This document shows positions 49,729 through 60,797 of a DNA stretch of 64,000 bases, one piece after another. Each line of letters begins with the position of its first letter. The stretch's first letter is position 1. Position numbers and translations under genes: made by a program. The stretch covers positions 186,001-250,000 of the forward strand of contig JAIXMG010000023.1 of assembly GCA_025201345.1 (NCBI GenBank), read 5' to 3'. The notes under the pieces were generated by a model. It was not told the DNA's origin. It did no database searches and saw nothing but the letters and a program-made list of their open reading frames with translations. The stretch comes from Thamnidium elegans (taxonomy: Eukaryota; Mucoromycota; Mucoromycetes; Mucorales; Mucoraceae).

Positions 49729-50726
49729 GGGAGGCTTCCACGAACCACGCACAGATTCTTGTTCGTCCACAAGAACTTTTTCGGGGGTAACTTGCTATGG
49801 ATTTCTATTGGCAGAAACTTTACGTGAATGAGCATCTGGCAGGCGATGTTCATATTGATTCATTATTGAAATACATTGGCCCCCGAAACATAGCAAACGT
49901 GAATAGCCAGGTCAAGATATTGAACGATGTCACTCATCGAGCTCTCAATACAACCAGTATAGAACCGCGTCCCAATATAGGGCCCCAGGTGCTTCTAGAA
50001 TGATATTGACAAAAATGAATCTCCAAACCACAGATTTGCAAAGAATCAACGCTATCGATACGGCAACCATCAAGCAGAAATTTATCAATCATGGCTTTGC
50101 TCTCGATGAACACTTTGCATCTATCGAAAGTAAATTCGACACCCCCTGCTCTTCCGCGGCCTCCATTACTCCAACATCAGTTTCCACGTTCTGGTCTTGT
50201 CTGGTTCTGTCATGTAATATCATGAGATCTACCTTTAAAAGCAAATTAGAAACGGTATCATGTACAGTCAAGTGAGTGTCTCCTCATTTCAAACGTAATC
50301 CGGATCCATGAAATAAACGCACTGTTACAACACCCCCCTCCCCCCAGAAGTCGACAATAAAACCTCATTCAGACTTATCTACTTCTTCACGAAATAGATG
50401 AGGTTGATATTTGATAACAGACAAGATATACAGCAAGAAATAAACGCAAAAACTTGTATCATTGTGAGTCGTGTCCAGCTCATGATCATAAATATTTTAT
50501 CAAGGCGTTTCAGCTCCTTGTAGATATTTGTCCAGTTTGTCTCTTTGCTCTTGTGTTTGTCGTAACAGCTACTGAGAGACAACAATAATCCTTTGATATA
50601 ATCATACGAATCAACAGGGTATGTCTTGAGAGGGAAGAAAGCATTTAATTGTTGTCATTGATTTCTCTTAAACAATTTGGCTTGGGCAGTAGGATACCAG
50701 AGGTCAAGAATCGAGTTTAAACCAAG
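49729..50726 (+). repeat. Left arm of large inverted duplication
   Basis: Each base at position x pairs with 101892-x in the right arm up to 50545, with only a few mismatches near the outer end (49735, 49742). From 50670 onward the sum becomes 102016, because the left arm has 124 extra bp (50546-50669) flanked by TCTCTT at both ends. The arm holds two plus-strand frames (49797-50003; 50000-50275) and the tail of a minus-strand broken gene. Confidence 0.95.
49797..50275 (+). CDS. Unknown frames inside the duplicated arm
   Basis: Two overlapping frames: 49797-50003 (DFYWQKLYVNEHLAGDVHID, VNSQVKILNDVTHRALNTTS) and 50000-50275 (MNLQTTDLQRINAIDTATIK, QKFINHGFALDEHFASIESK). The stop of the first overlaps the start of the second (ATGA). 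They are in different phases, so they are either two exons, a frameshifted gene or overlapping frames. Identical copies exist inverted at 51889-52095 and 51617-51892. Not recognised. Confidence 0.35.
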
Positions 50727-51032
50727 AATAACAATGGCATTTCCATCAGAGTCAAGAGAATGATAATCGGGACGAAGAGTAACGGCTTTGTTCTTAAAAA
50801 TAGTACCGACAGATTCAGAGCAGTTATTTACGAAAATACGGTCTTGTTCTTTTTGGAGGATTGCGGTGGTGGCGGCGCTTCCTTGATCATCAAGCAAGCT
50901 TTCTTTCAAGACAGTTACACGATCTTGTGCTTCTTTTTCAAACAATATCTGAGCAAACTGTCGGACTCTTTGACGAGTTCTCTCACTAGTTGAGTTAATT
51001 TCTTCTTCTATATTTTCTTTGCTTGGCGACAT
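50379..51032 (-). pseudogene. Unknown gene with an in-frame stop
   Basis: ATG at 51032 opens a frame (NIEEEINSTSERTRQRVRQF, AQDRVTVLKESLLDDQGSAA, NAIVILGLNSILDLWYPTAQ) that meets TGA at about 50655. The same phase stays open for about 90 more codons (QQLNAFFPLKTYPVDSYDYI, SSCYDKHKSKETNWTNIYKE) to 50379, with the same composition. That points to a nonsense change in a once longer gene. The start half lies in the spacer, the end half in the left arm. The right-arm copy of the end half lacks 124 bp. Family unknown. Confidence 0.5.
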
Positions 51033-51289
51033 GATGTTTTTAATGAAAGGTGAGTGTGAAAATAGAAACAAAAAAAAAATAAAAATCGACAAGATTTTTT
51101 CAAATTTAAAGAGAATCACGGCAGCTTACATTAATAACATTTTCCTACGTAGAGTTAGCAACAATACACACAAGGTATTATATAAAGCTTACAGAGCCAC
51201 AATATACCGGCCAGTATGATGATAGTTTTGGTCTATTTCACTTCATACCAAAGATTCCTTGATAGTGTCATTACTGCCTATTTAGTCGA

Positions 51290-52163
51290 CTTGGTTTAAA
51301 CTCGATTCTTGACCTCCGGTATCCTACTGTCCAAGCCAAATTGTTTAAGAGACAAACTGGACAAATATCTACAAGGAGCTGAAACGCCTTGATAAAATAT
51401 TTATGATCATGAGCTGGACACGACTCACAATGATACAAGTTTTTGCGTTTATTTCTTGCTGTATATCTTGTCTGTTATCAAATATCAACCTCATCTATTT
51501 CGTGAAGAAGTAGATAAGTCTGAATGAGGTTTTATTGTCGACTTCTGGGGGGAGGGGGGTGTTGTAACAGTGCGTTTATTTCATGGATCCGGATTACGTT
51601 TGAAATGAGGAGACACTCACTTGACTGTACATGATACCGTTTCTAATTTGCTTTTAAAGGTAGATCTCATGATATTACATGACAGAACCAGACAAGACCA
51701 GAACGTGGAAACTGATGTTGGAGTAATGGAGGCCGCGGAAGAGCAGGGGGTGTCGAATTTACTTTCGATAGATGCAAAGTGTTCATCGAGAGCAAAGCCA
51801 TGATTGATAAATTTCTGCTTGATGGTTGCCGTATCGATAGCGTTGATTCTTTGCAAATCTGTGGTTTGGAGATTCATTTTTGTCAATATCATTCTAGAAG
51901 CACCTGGGGCCCTATATTGGGACGCGGTTCTATACTGGTTGTATTGAGAGCTCGATGAGTGACATCGTTCAATATCTTGACCTGGCTATTCACGTTTGCT
52001 ATGTTTCGGGGGCCAATGTATTTCAGTAATGAATCAATATGAACATCGCCTGCCAGATGCTCATTCACGTAAAGTTTCTGCCAATAGAAATCCATAGCAA
52101 GTTACCCCCGAAAAAGTTCTTGTGGACGAACAAGAATCTGTGCGTGGTTTGTGGAACCCTCCC
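51290..52163 (-). repeat. Right arm of large inverted duplication
   Basis: Inverted near-identical copy of 49729-50726 lacking the 124-bp block. Inner edge at 51290 and outer edge at 52163 are sharp: similarity ends within a few bases. It carries the same frames in reverse and no complete gene. Confidence 0.95.
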
Positions 52164-52655
52164 TGTGCATCCAGGGCACCTCCTCCGCCTAAGTCTGAGA
52201 ACTTGTTTGACAAAGAGTGAAGTCTCAACAAACACACATATTCCTTTTTTTTTAAAAAAAAAAAAAAAGAAAAGAAAAAAGAAAACGGTTTTAATTAATT
52301 ACAAATAAAAATTCTAATGAGCATTTACACCAAGATGATAATATTGCTTTTCAATTAGTGCATACATATAAACATTGAAGTGACTTTTGGCGTGTAAAAG
52401 GCTTTTTTATGCTGATACATTTTTTATAATCGAATACGATGCCTTTTTTTTTCATTTACTAATTTAACATAAACTCAAAATATACACATTACATATATTT
52501 CAAATATGTATGCTTCATTGAACTACCCTTTTTTTTTTACTTTTGTAAGTGCTAAAAGCTGATTTTCCTGCTTGAAACTAATACTCGGTCCTTATTCGAC
52601 CACGATTTTTTTTTTCTTTTTTTTTTTTTTTTTTTCTTTCTTTCTTTATACAAAG
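52164..52655. promoter_or_regulatory. 5' region of the HERP-like gene
   Basis: 492 bp with a T8A15 switch (about 52240-52268) and a TTTCTTTCTTTCTTT leader just before the ATG. No coding frame. Confidence 0.45.
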
Positions 52656-53937
52656 ATGCAAAATATGGATTCGGATATAATTATCCATGTTCGATCGCCT
52701 TCACTTAATGAAACGTTAATAGTAACCACCAAATTAAATGCAACAGTATTCAATTTAAAAGAATCGATCGAGCCTGTTCATCCTCATCACCCAACTGCAG
52801 ATAACCAACGAATAATTTACAGTGGCAAACTGTTGCAAGATGAGGAATTACTTTGTAATATCATTAAGAATGTAAATTTATTAAAAGTGACAACAAATGA
52901 GTATATTTTAAACTTTTTCTTTTCTTTTCATGTGTAGGCTCAAGATGAAGTAGCTCCCATTTTCCATTTAGTTGTAAAGCCTACTTTACCTAGTCAAAGC
53001 TCAAGTCAAAGTTTCAGCCAACCTCAAACCTTCCATCAACCTCAAACGTTCAGCCAACCTATGCAACCTATTATTCAACCAACTCCTACTATCGACAACA
53101 GTTTACCTTCTTTACAACCCAACCTTAACGTTCCAGCATATCCATCCGTGTTACCTGGTGGTTATCAAGTTGTTGCTATAAAGTAAAATAATATATTTAA
53201 CCCCCCCCCCTCTTCCTCAAGTAACTTATTTTTATCAATATAGTGGACAATATTACCTTGCACCCGTTTTAGTCCCTTCACAACCTTTACCTAACTTTAC
53301 ACCAAATACCCAAGTGCCTCTTCCTCAAGCAGACCCGGTCATTCAACCTTTTATGAATGTTTTACCACAAGTTCAAAATAATCGACCTGGTCAAAGAGCA
53401 GCATCTATTTGGCTTGCATTAAAATTAATTGTGTTTCTATTTATGGTTTGTCAAGGTGCTAGTATTGAACGTATCTTTATCTTTCATTTGATTGCGTTTG
53501 TGTTTTTCTTGTATCAGACGGGTAGATTAAGGTTTGTTCTTCGACGTGTGCGTGTAGAGGATTTGAATCAGAGGTTTAGACCTATGGCACAAAGAGGTAA
53601 AAAAAAAAAAAAAGATATACATTTATAGTTTTAGGTTGGATTAAATGTTGTTGTTGTATGTAGCTCCTCCACCTGTACCTACTCAACAAGGTAACGATGG
53701 TGAACAAGAAGCTCCTGTAAATGATGCTAATCCTGTTAGACCCCCTACAACTTTGGATGTCATTAAAAGAGGTGCGTATACTTTTTTTGCGTCTTTGTGG
53801 CCTACGTATAATCAGGATCCACTCATTGCACAAGCATTTGAAAACAACGATCAAAGAGAAGGGGTAAGATAACATATATATATATCTATAAAAATTCAAA
53901 GTTTTATTAACGTAAGAAATAGATGGAAGAATTTTAG
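52656..53937 (+). CDS. HERP-like ubiquitin-domain ER membrane protein
   Basis: Five exons: 52656-52871, 52938-53182, 53244-53596, 53664-53863, 53923-53937 (342 aa). Ubiquitin-like domain at about residues 5-80 (IIIHVRSPSLNETLIVTTKL, RIIYSGKLLQDEELL). A Gln/Pro/Ser-rich linker follows with NGQYYLAPVLVPSQPLP. Then comes a membrane hairpin (WLALKLIVFLFMVCQGASIE, IFIFHLIAFVFFLYQTGRLR) and a polar tail (FFASLWPTYNQDP). This order matches mammalian HERP (HERPUD), a scaffold of the Hrd1 ERAD complex, and is similar in layout to yeast Usa1. The last exon codes only MEEF. The role in ERAD is inferred. Confidence 0.8.
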
Positions 53938-55493
53938 TCAATGCGCATAGCGTTCACGGTTACGCAAAATCACTAGCATTATATGATTGATAAACTTCAT
54001 TATGTTGTCTGTCTTATTAAATAACCGAAAATGAATTTATTTCCATTATGTTCTGAAATCGCCCCATTTATTTTTTTTCAACACGGCACAGTATCGAAAT
54101 AAATTTGAGTTAAAAAGACTTAAAACCTGTTTGGTCTAAATTAGCTTTTGTCGCTTCTTCTGAAGATGTAACAGCAGATAAGAGTCGAATAGTTTCAACA
54201 TTCGGTAGGTGGGTTGAGATGGCAACAATGGTCTCTTGCATAAATAAATAAATAAAAAATTGTCCAGACTAGTCAGTTGTTTGTTGCAGGCCTTAAATGA
54301 AAAATTTGTGCTGTGGAGTTGGTGATTGCATAATATTTTAAAATATTTTGTATCAATGAAATGACCAAGGTTCTTGCTTAGCATCCCACAAGTAAATTTT
54401 AGTAATTGATGTTGGCGTTAGATATCAATCATGTTGTTGGGGCCTGACTCCGCTATTTTTATAAAGGATTTAAAAACGAGATCTTTTACATCTTCATTGA
54501 CAATGGGTCAAATAATGAATAGCCAAGCTGAAGCACTCGCTCTTGTTTAGAAGAATCTGTCTATCTCATATCAAGAAAGTGCGCAATAGAAGATGTCTTA
54601 AACCGATTGGAAGGTAGCGAGAAATCACAAAAAAAAAACGATAAAGGGTTATTTTTTGTCCTACAACGGGGATTCATTTTCAACAAAATCGTTCGTTTAG
54701 TTTACGCATAAAGGCAGAAACCAGAACCAATGGAGTGGTAAGTTTTTACCACTATATATTATTTTTCTTTCGCAGAACTATTTACATGAATATAGTCAAA
54801 TTCGATATCTAATATTTTACACTGCAATGGTATAATTTAAAACGTATATTGAAAGTCCGGCCTTTTTTAGGGGTTTCCAAGAACATAATCAACCGTAAAA
54901 CAATAGTTAAAACATTGAGTAAAAAGGGATCTTCTTATTGAAATTCAACTGACGCCTGGCAATGGCTATGTTATCCCCTCGTAAAATATTAGAAGTCTCG
55001 GCAGAAAAAAAAAAAAAATTGTCCTACAAACTATCGAAAAAAAAAAAAAAAGGAATGACTATTATGGTTACATTTATTTTACGATAATCGTGATAAGTAA
55101 AATTGCTTAAAATAACGTTCCGTTATAAAAAAAAAAGAATCCTTTTATTTTAATGGATAAACCTATTAGAAATGTACCATTTCTAAATAAATAATACCTT
55201 TTAAAGGAAAGTAATCCTTTCTGGAAAACAAAAAATACTTTTTTTTTTTTTTTTTTTTGCTTCCTTCCTAACATACAAAAAAAAAAAAGACTCTAGTAGA
55301 TAAAGAACTCCCCCCAACCCCCCAAAAAAAAAGTAACAATCAACTGTTTAAATACATGATTGCATATTATTTTAAAAAAAAGATGTGATTTTAGATTGAA
55401 ATAAGAAGGATATAGAATCTTGGTTTTTATTATATACGGCATATAAACACTTGATGGCATTAATAAAAAACTTTAGTTTTTATTAAGGGATAA

Positions 55494-55532
<39 letters not shown>

Positions 55533-56941
55533 TTACGATAAAATTAAATACCATATTCTTTATTGCATGTATTTATCCGATCCACAATTGAAAAAGAATA
55601 CGATAAAAAAAGGGGGAGGAGAGAATCTAACTACATTGAATCGATCGTAATCAAATGTTCTTTTATTTGGTACAACAACAAAAATAAAAACGTCATTTTT
55701 GTCAGACATTCCTGTAATAGCTTAAAATGAAACCCGTTCATTTTGTTCGGATAGACAAGGTTCATATGAAATGTAAAGTAGCATATGATAAGTCACTTGG
55801 AAAATTTAAAAAAAAAATTATTAACGACGTATGAATGACTAGCTCTCTTTTCTTTTTTTAAAAAGACATTCAATTTTAACATAATAACATTTTTTTTAAA
55901 AAAAAAGTAATACAGCCGATTGGAAAAGGGGGGGAGGGGAAGAGAGAGATGCGTTTTTTTTTTTCTTCTCAAATTAAATCTATTTTTCTGGGTACTTGGT
56001 GAAAAACTCCCCCACGTTCACTAAAATCTTTACAAGAATGATAAAAAAAAACAATTTATGAAATTAGGAACACTAATCTTTTATAATATGGTAGCTATGT
56101 ATTAACTATTTTTTTAAAAAAAAAAAGAAGACAGAACCAAAATGTATTGTTTATTACTATAGTGACTCATCGTGTATTTATTTAATGCACTTCATTAAAT
56201 AGTACTAGTGTCAATGTGATTCTCTTTCTACAAATAAACATTTTTTTTTAAAATCCTCGATGTTACAGCAATGAAAATCTTAAATTTGGTACAACAACAA
56301 TACGAGTAGTTTACCGAAAGAAAAAAAAAGTACATGATATACGGACTATTTAGGACGACATCATAACAAAGCCTTTTTGTTTATTTAGCATAAAAGTAGA
56401 ATGTATTACTTGCACAGAAAAAAAAATATGAATAAACGTGTCGGTAACTAGGATCAAAATTTCGATATTTACCAAAGTAATATAGAATAGTTCCAAAAAA
56501 AAAAAGAGGATAAAACTAAAACAGCGGCTGTAAAGGTTACCGCAAATTACGACATAATTACATATATCTCCCTATTATTACAAGAAATCACTAATGAGAA
56601 CATTTGCTTAAATACATGTAAAAGGAAAGCTTAACTTTCGATTTAGAAAACAGTTAACTTGAAACGGTAAATCGAACTCCCCCTCCCCCAAATAAATGAT
56701 CTCATATATAGTTGACCCAGAAAAAAAAAAAAAAAAAAAAAGATCTATAAGAATCTGTCAATCCTATTTCTTATTTTGATAAATAGAATGGGTCATCAAA
56801 GCTATAAACGGAAATTGGTAACAAAAAGAGAGATGTATTTCCGATGATGCGGTATCAATGTTCAAATAAAATAAAGCAAGCCCTGGATAGTTACATGGAG
56901 TACAAAAAAAGAAACTTGTTTCAATTCTATCTGAATCGTCC

Positions 56942-56984
<43 letters not shown>

Positions 56985-57158
56985 TATTCTAAGATTGGTT
57001 TTATTACATATTAAAGTTTTGATAAATAAAAATGAAATGAATGATGGGCAATATAGTAAATAAGATTGGTATGGATATAAAACTTGGTTATATTAATTAA
57101 ACAGCATAAATGAGAAAAAAAAAGAAAGAGAACATACAGATAAATACTACAAATATGA

Positions 57159-57193
<35 letters not shown>

Positions 57194-57244
57194 GTTACGT
57201 ATTCTGAGTAAATGACTCTTTTTTTTTGCGTGTGTGTGTCTCGG
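53938..57244. other. 3.3-kb gene-free gap between convergent genes
   Basis: No supported gene on either strand. It is dominated by A or T runs: 55498-55530 (about 33 A), 56941-56980 (about 40 A), 57162-57190 (about 29 T), and T/A switches near 55898 and 56108. Part must be 3' flank of the HERP-like and WOPR genes. Confidence 0.5.
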
Positions 57245-58039
57245 TTAAATCTTAACTTGATTCCGAAGAGCATTTAACTGTCTTTTATCTTCAGAAGAAG
57301 GTAACTTTTCCCAAGGAATATCCTGTACAGGTAATAAATCAGCAAGTAAACGAATGGCAGGTCTAGGACTCCAACTTGAAAGAGGAGACAGTAAATTATC
57401 ATGAAAATCATCTTCAGAAGTTTGAGGCGAAGAAGAAGATAACGGTGGAGGAGAAGAAGTATCGGAGCATTGAGAGCTTGAATCGAATGAATCATGTCTA
57501 TTCACATGAATAGAATGCATAGAAGCCGAATGACCACCTCCAATATCAAGCGGATTCAATTCAGGATATAACCCTTTGGGAATTTCGATCGTATTTAACA
57601 TTGTATCATTAATAGGTCTTTGTAATCTACCAGACATCACGTCTGATTTCGCGTAATATGATATTAAATGAATCTTTTGATTGGATGCCGTACATATAGA
57701 AAAACTTTGTTTGATAAGTCCATTATGTTTATATGAAAACGCAACTTGTTTAACACCAGGTAACATGACCGATGGTCTTCTTGGTCTACGTTTGGTGTCT
57801 AGTTCTCGATAAGTAAGAAAACTACCTAATACTCTACTTGGAGACCAGGTACGGCCATCTGTCCAACGTCGCATACCAGCTTCTCTTTCATCCCAAGCAA
57901 ACACTGATCCTGATTTTATATCCATCCGTTCTTTTGATGTTAATCTTCTCTGTACTCTGTTTAAGGTACCTCTTCTACAAGCTTCAAAAATAAGAAGTGC
58001 GTCTTGTGGCGTTTTAATATATCCAATAAATGATTCCAT
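57245..58039 (-). CDS. WOPR (Gti1/Pac2 family) transcription factor
   Basis: Intronless, 264 aa. WOPR factors (Wor1, Ryp1, Gti1, Pac2) control morphology and development in fungi. WOPRa is at the N-terminus (SFIGYIKTPQDALLIFEACR, VQRRLTSKERMDIKSGSVFA, WDEREAGMRRWTDGRTWSPS, RVLGSFLTYREL). WOPRb follows (LPGVKQVAFSYKHNGLIKQS, FSICTASNQKIHLISYYA). The C-terminal 90 residues are Ser/Pro-rich and end with WEKLPSSEDKRQLNALRNQV. The start at 58039 puts the domain at residue 4, as in other family members; a longer frame upstream reads only poly-Phe from T runs. Confidence 0.93.
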   Translation of the reverse strand: MESFIGYIKTPQDALLIFEACRRGTLNRVQRRLTSKERMDIKSGSVFAWDEREAGMRRWTDGRTWSPSRVLGSFLTYRELDTKRRPRRPSVMLPGVKQVAFSYKHNGLIKQSFSICTASNQKIHLISYYAKSDVMSGRLQRPINDTMLNTIEIPKGLYPELNPLDIGGGHSASMHSIHVNRHDSFDSSSQCSDTSSPPPLSSSSPQTSEDDFHDNLLSPLSSWSPRPAIRLLADLLPVQDIPWEKLPSSEDKRQLNALRNQVKI

Positions 58040-59013
58040 ATGTATAATGTCAAAAAAAAAGAGAGATATAAAGGGGAGAGAAAAAAAAAAAAGAAAAAAA
58101 AAAAAAAAGAAAAAAAGATGGAAGCTATTTATATGATTTTCTGTCTTATAAAATAATATTATGTCACTACTGAGATAAATTATGCAAAACACGCATTTTC
58201 CCAAATTAAGAACTGATTAAAGTTTTTTTTTTCCCAATGTAGGGGTTTATGTGAAGCGGTTAATCTATTTTTTTTTTTCTTTTTTTTTTTATAAGGACTT
58301 CACTATTAAGACGTATAGGAGAATATTTAAAACAATTAATTTCTCTCTTTTCACAGATTACACGCGATGTAAAGGATTGTCTGGTGACCATATGCTATAA
58401 AGAAAATAATGCAAAGTACTATACCACCTACTACACGCAAAAAAAAAAAGGAGGGGTAGTGAACATGTCTATTAGAATCGCATTATTAATATGAAAAAAA
58501 AAAGTTCTTGGAACTATGCCGCTTAAAGTAAACAAAAACAAAAAAAGGTTTTTTCTTTAATTATACAATCTAGATTATAAACTATTTTATAGTACCTGCC
58601 ATACATATTATTTACATAAATTTGAATCGATGAGCTTCTTTTTTTTTTAGTTTTGGACCAATTGTTCGTAAAACAAATTTCTTGCTAATCTAAATATGTT
58701 TAGAATATATATCCTATCGAATATTATAGATTTTTAGATGTTTGGAACAAATTATTTCTCTTTTTTTTTTTCCATTATTTTCCCTGAGTTACCCTTAAAA
58801 AAAACTCTATCTTAACAATAATAATAAAAAAAACGCACTACTTTTACAGCCACCACTTTCTCTTTTTTGCATTTATACAACAGACATTGAACCATGATTA
58901 AATGCATAAAATAAAACTCATATCCCCTGTACAAAACAAGAAACGCCCGCTCAAAAAAGCCAAACATGAAGGAGTCTTTTTTTTTATAAGATCGATAACA
59001 GTTGATCAAGGGT

Positions 59014-59057
<44 letters not shown>

Positions 59058-59836
59058 CCGTGATGGTTTGAAGTTGTGTGTGTTTGTGTGTGTAGCTGGA
59101 AGACTAGACCATTTTTAATCTGCACGCATTTTTTTTATTTATTCTGTAGCTTTCCTTGTCATGACCACAAGTATTTCAAGAAGACAACACTCCTCATCAA
59201 CTCTTTTTTCAAGGAAAAAAAAAAAGTTTATATAAAAGACTTTTTTTTTTTTTTTTAATAATAGTAAAAAAAAAGGGGTTGGGGTGAGCTTAAAAAAAAG
59301 TCTTACTTAACCCAGAAAATCCATTTAAATAAACAATTCTGCACACAGCATAAAAAAATTAGGATTTTAATTCAAATCCGATGGGCAGTTACAATTAAGA
59401 TTGCATTGTAAATCATCAATGAAAAAAAAAAAATCCTTTTTCTTTTTTAGACTAACTAAATAAAAAGCTATGACTCTTTTTCTTTTTTTTTTACCTCCTA
59501 TAAGAAAAAAAAAGCGCGAACATGAGATATCGAGCATTGAGGTTCAAGTAGAATTATTTTTCTTCCATGTATACTTACTTCATCTTACACACACACACAC
59601 ACTTTTCAATTCTGTGGGGCATGAGTAATAGCTTAATTTTAATATCCACCGTTTCCTATAGCAACCACGCAAATTAAAATGTAAAAAAAAACCAATTGAT
59701 ACAAAAAGGTTAAAATGCAAACCATTGCTAAAAAACTTTATACTTTAATTTGCATATTTCCCCTATATATATATCTTAATCGTAGTGTATCTAGTTTTAT
59801 GTACTATTTATTTCTTTTTTAAAATTACATCGTCAA
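58040..59836. promoter_or_regulatory. WOPR gene upstream region
   Basis: 1.8 kb without a supported gene, the expected promoter zone of the WOPR gene. Contains alternating purine runs just before its ATG (58070-58115), an A run of about 38 (59016-59053) and a CA repeat (59587-59602). No specific motif can be named. Confidence 0.45.
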
Positions 59837-60363
59837 CTACATACCAATATCGTCCATCCATTCAGTAAGTTGCTTAAACTCATTTCCTTTTTCCAATTCA
59901 ACAGTATCAATCCAACCATCTAAAAACTCTGGTGCTTGTTTATTCGAAATCATACAAATAGGAAACCGTGGTTCAAACTCACTGACCGGGAATTCACTTT
60001 GACATAACTCTGTACTTTCTTCACTAGCTTGATCAATCATCACTAACCCAGATACAGGTTTATTGGATACGAACTTTTGAGATATACGTGCAGCTACTTC
60101 TCCATGACTAACAAGTAAAGGTGGAAAAAAAGATAAATCGGAAGTTGCTTTACTTAATTCTAACATACTGAATTTAGAATGTAATATTGTTTTTCTTATG
60201 CAGCTTTTATACCTTGATAACACGTTTGAAGTAATAATTCTTCTTTTTTTTGGGGTAAAGTTATACTTGCGTCAACAGTAAAGTAACCTAACTTGCTAAA
60301 TTCCTTTTGTATATTTGTAGCCCACTCACTAAATTAACGTCAGTATAACTTTTTTTCTGTTGC

Positions 60364-60402
<39 letters not shown>

Positions 60403-60569
60403 GAACTCTTTTCTTCTTGATTTGTTAATACTGTCCTTAACAAAAGAACAGGTGTTGGTCTTTTGACAGCTGCACTTTCCGCTGCATCTAATTTACTAAT
60501 AGTAATTTTATTTCGTAATTGATATAACTGACACTTTAATACACTTTTTGGTTTCAAGATATTAAACAT
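59837..60569 (-). CDS. Unknown protein, possible mitochondrial alpha/beta-hydrolase-like
   Basis: First exon from ATG 60569 (MFNILKPKSVLKCQLYQLRN) has a basic head like a mitochondrial leader, then PTPVLLLRTVLTNQEE. After a poly-T/A intron comes NEWATNIQKEFSKLGYFTVD and the stretch to LLLQT. The last exon has FPPLLVSHGEVAARISQKFV, SNKPVSGLVMIDQ and ends DDIGM. The pattern LLVSHG...ARI...GLVMID looks like the nucleophile elbow region and a following strand of an alpha/beta hydrolase, with no clear GxSxG. The last splice (about 60170-60220) does not resolve neatly in phase: a weak GTGTTA donor fits better than GTATAA. The call is tentative. Confidence 0.5.
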
Positions 60570-60797
60570 AATTAAAAAAAAAACAAAGAGAGAAAAGAGA
60601 AGAGAGAAGAGAAAAAAAAACCAGGGTTGTTTGTAAAGGACTCGGGTTTTAAAAAAGAAAAAAAAAAGTATAAACAACTAAGGTAATTACTACACGTGTA
60701 AACTACAATATTGTACAACAGAGAGTGAAGAAAAAAGAGGGGGATCTACCACACGAATTCTATTTATTTTTTCCTTTTTTAAAAATAAATAAATATA
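60570..60797. promoter_or_regulatory. Shared 228-bp region between divergent starts
   Basis: The unknown mitochondrial-type gene and the GT49 gene start on opposite sides of this short spacer, so their promoters must overlap or adjoin. Confidence 0.5.

Noticed and set aside
57274..57495. Minus-strand frame inside the WOPR gene
   Set aside because: Alternate frame of the clearly coding WOPR sequence.
58056..58204. N-terminal extension of the WOPR gene to a 319-codon frame
   Set aside because: The extra part is mostly poly-Phe/Leu from T runs in the leader; the domain starts right after the ATG at 58039.
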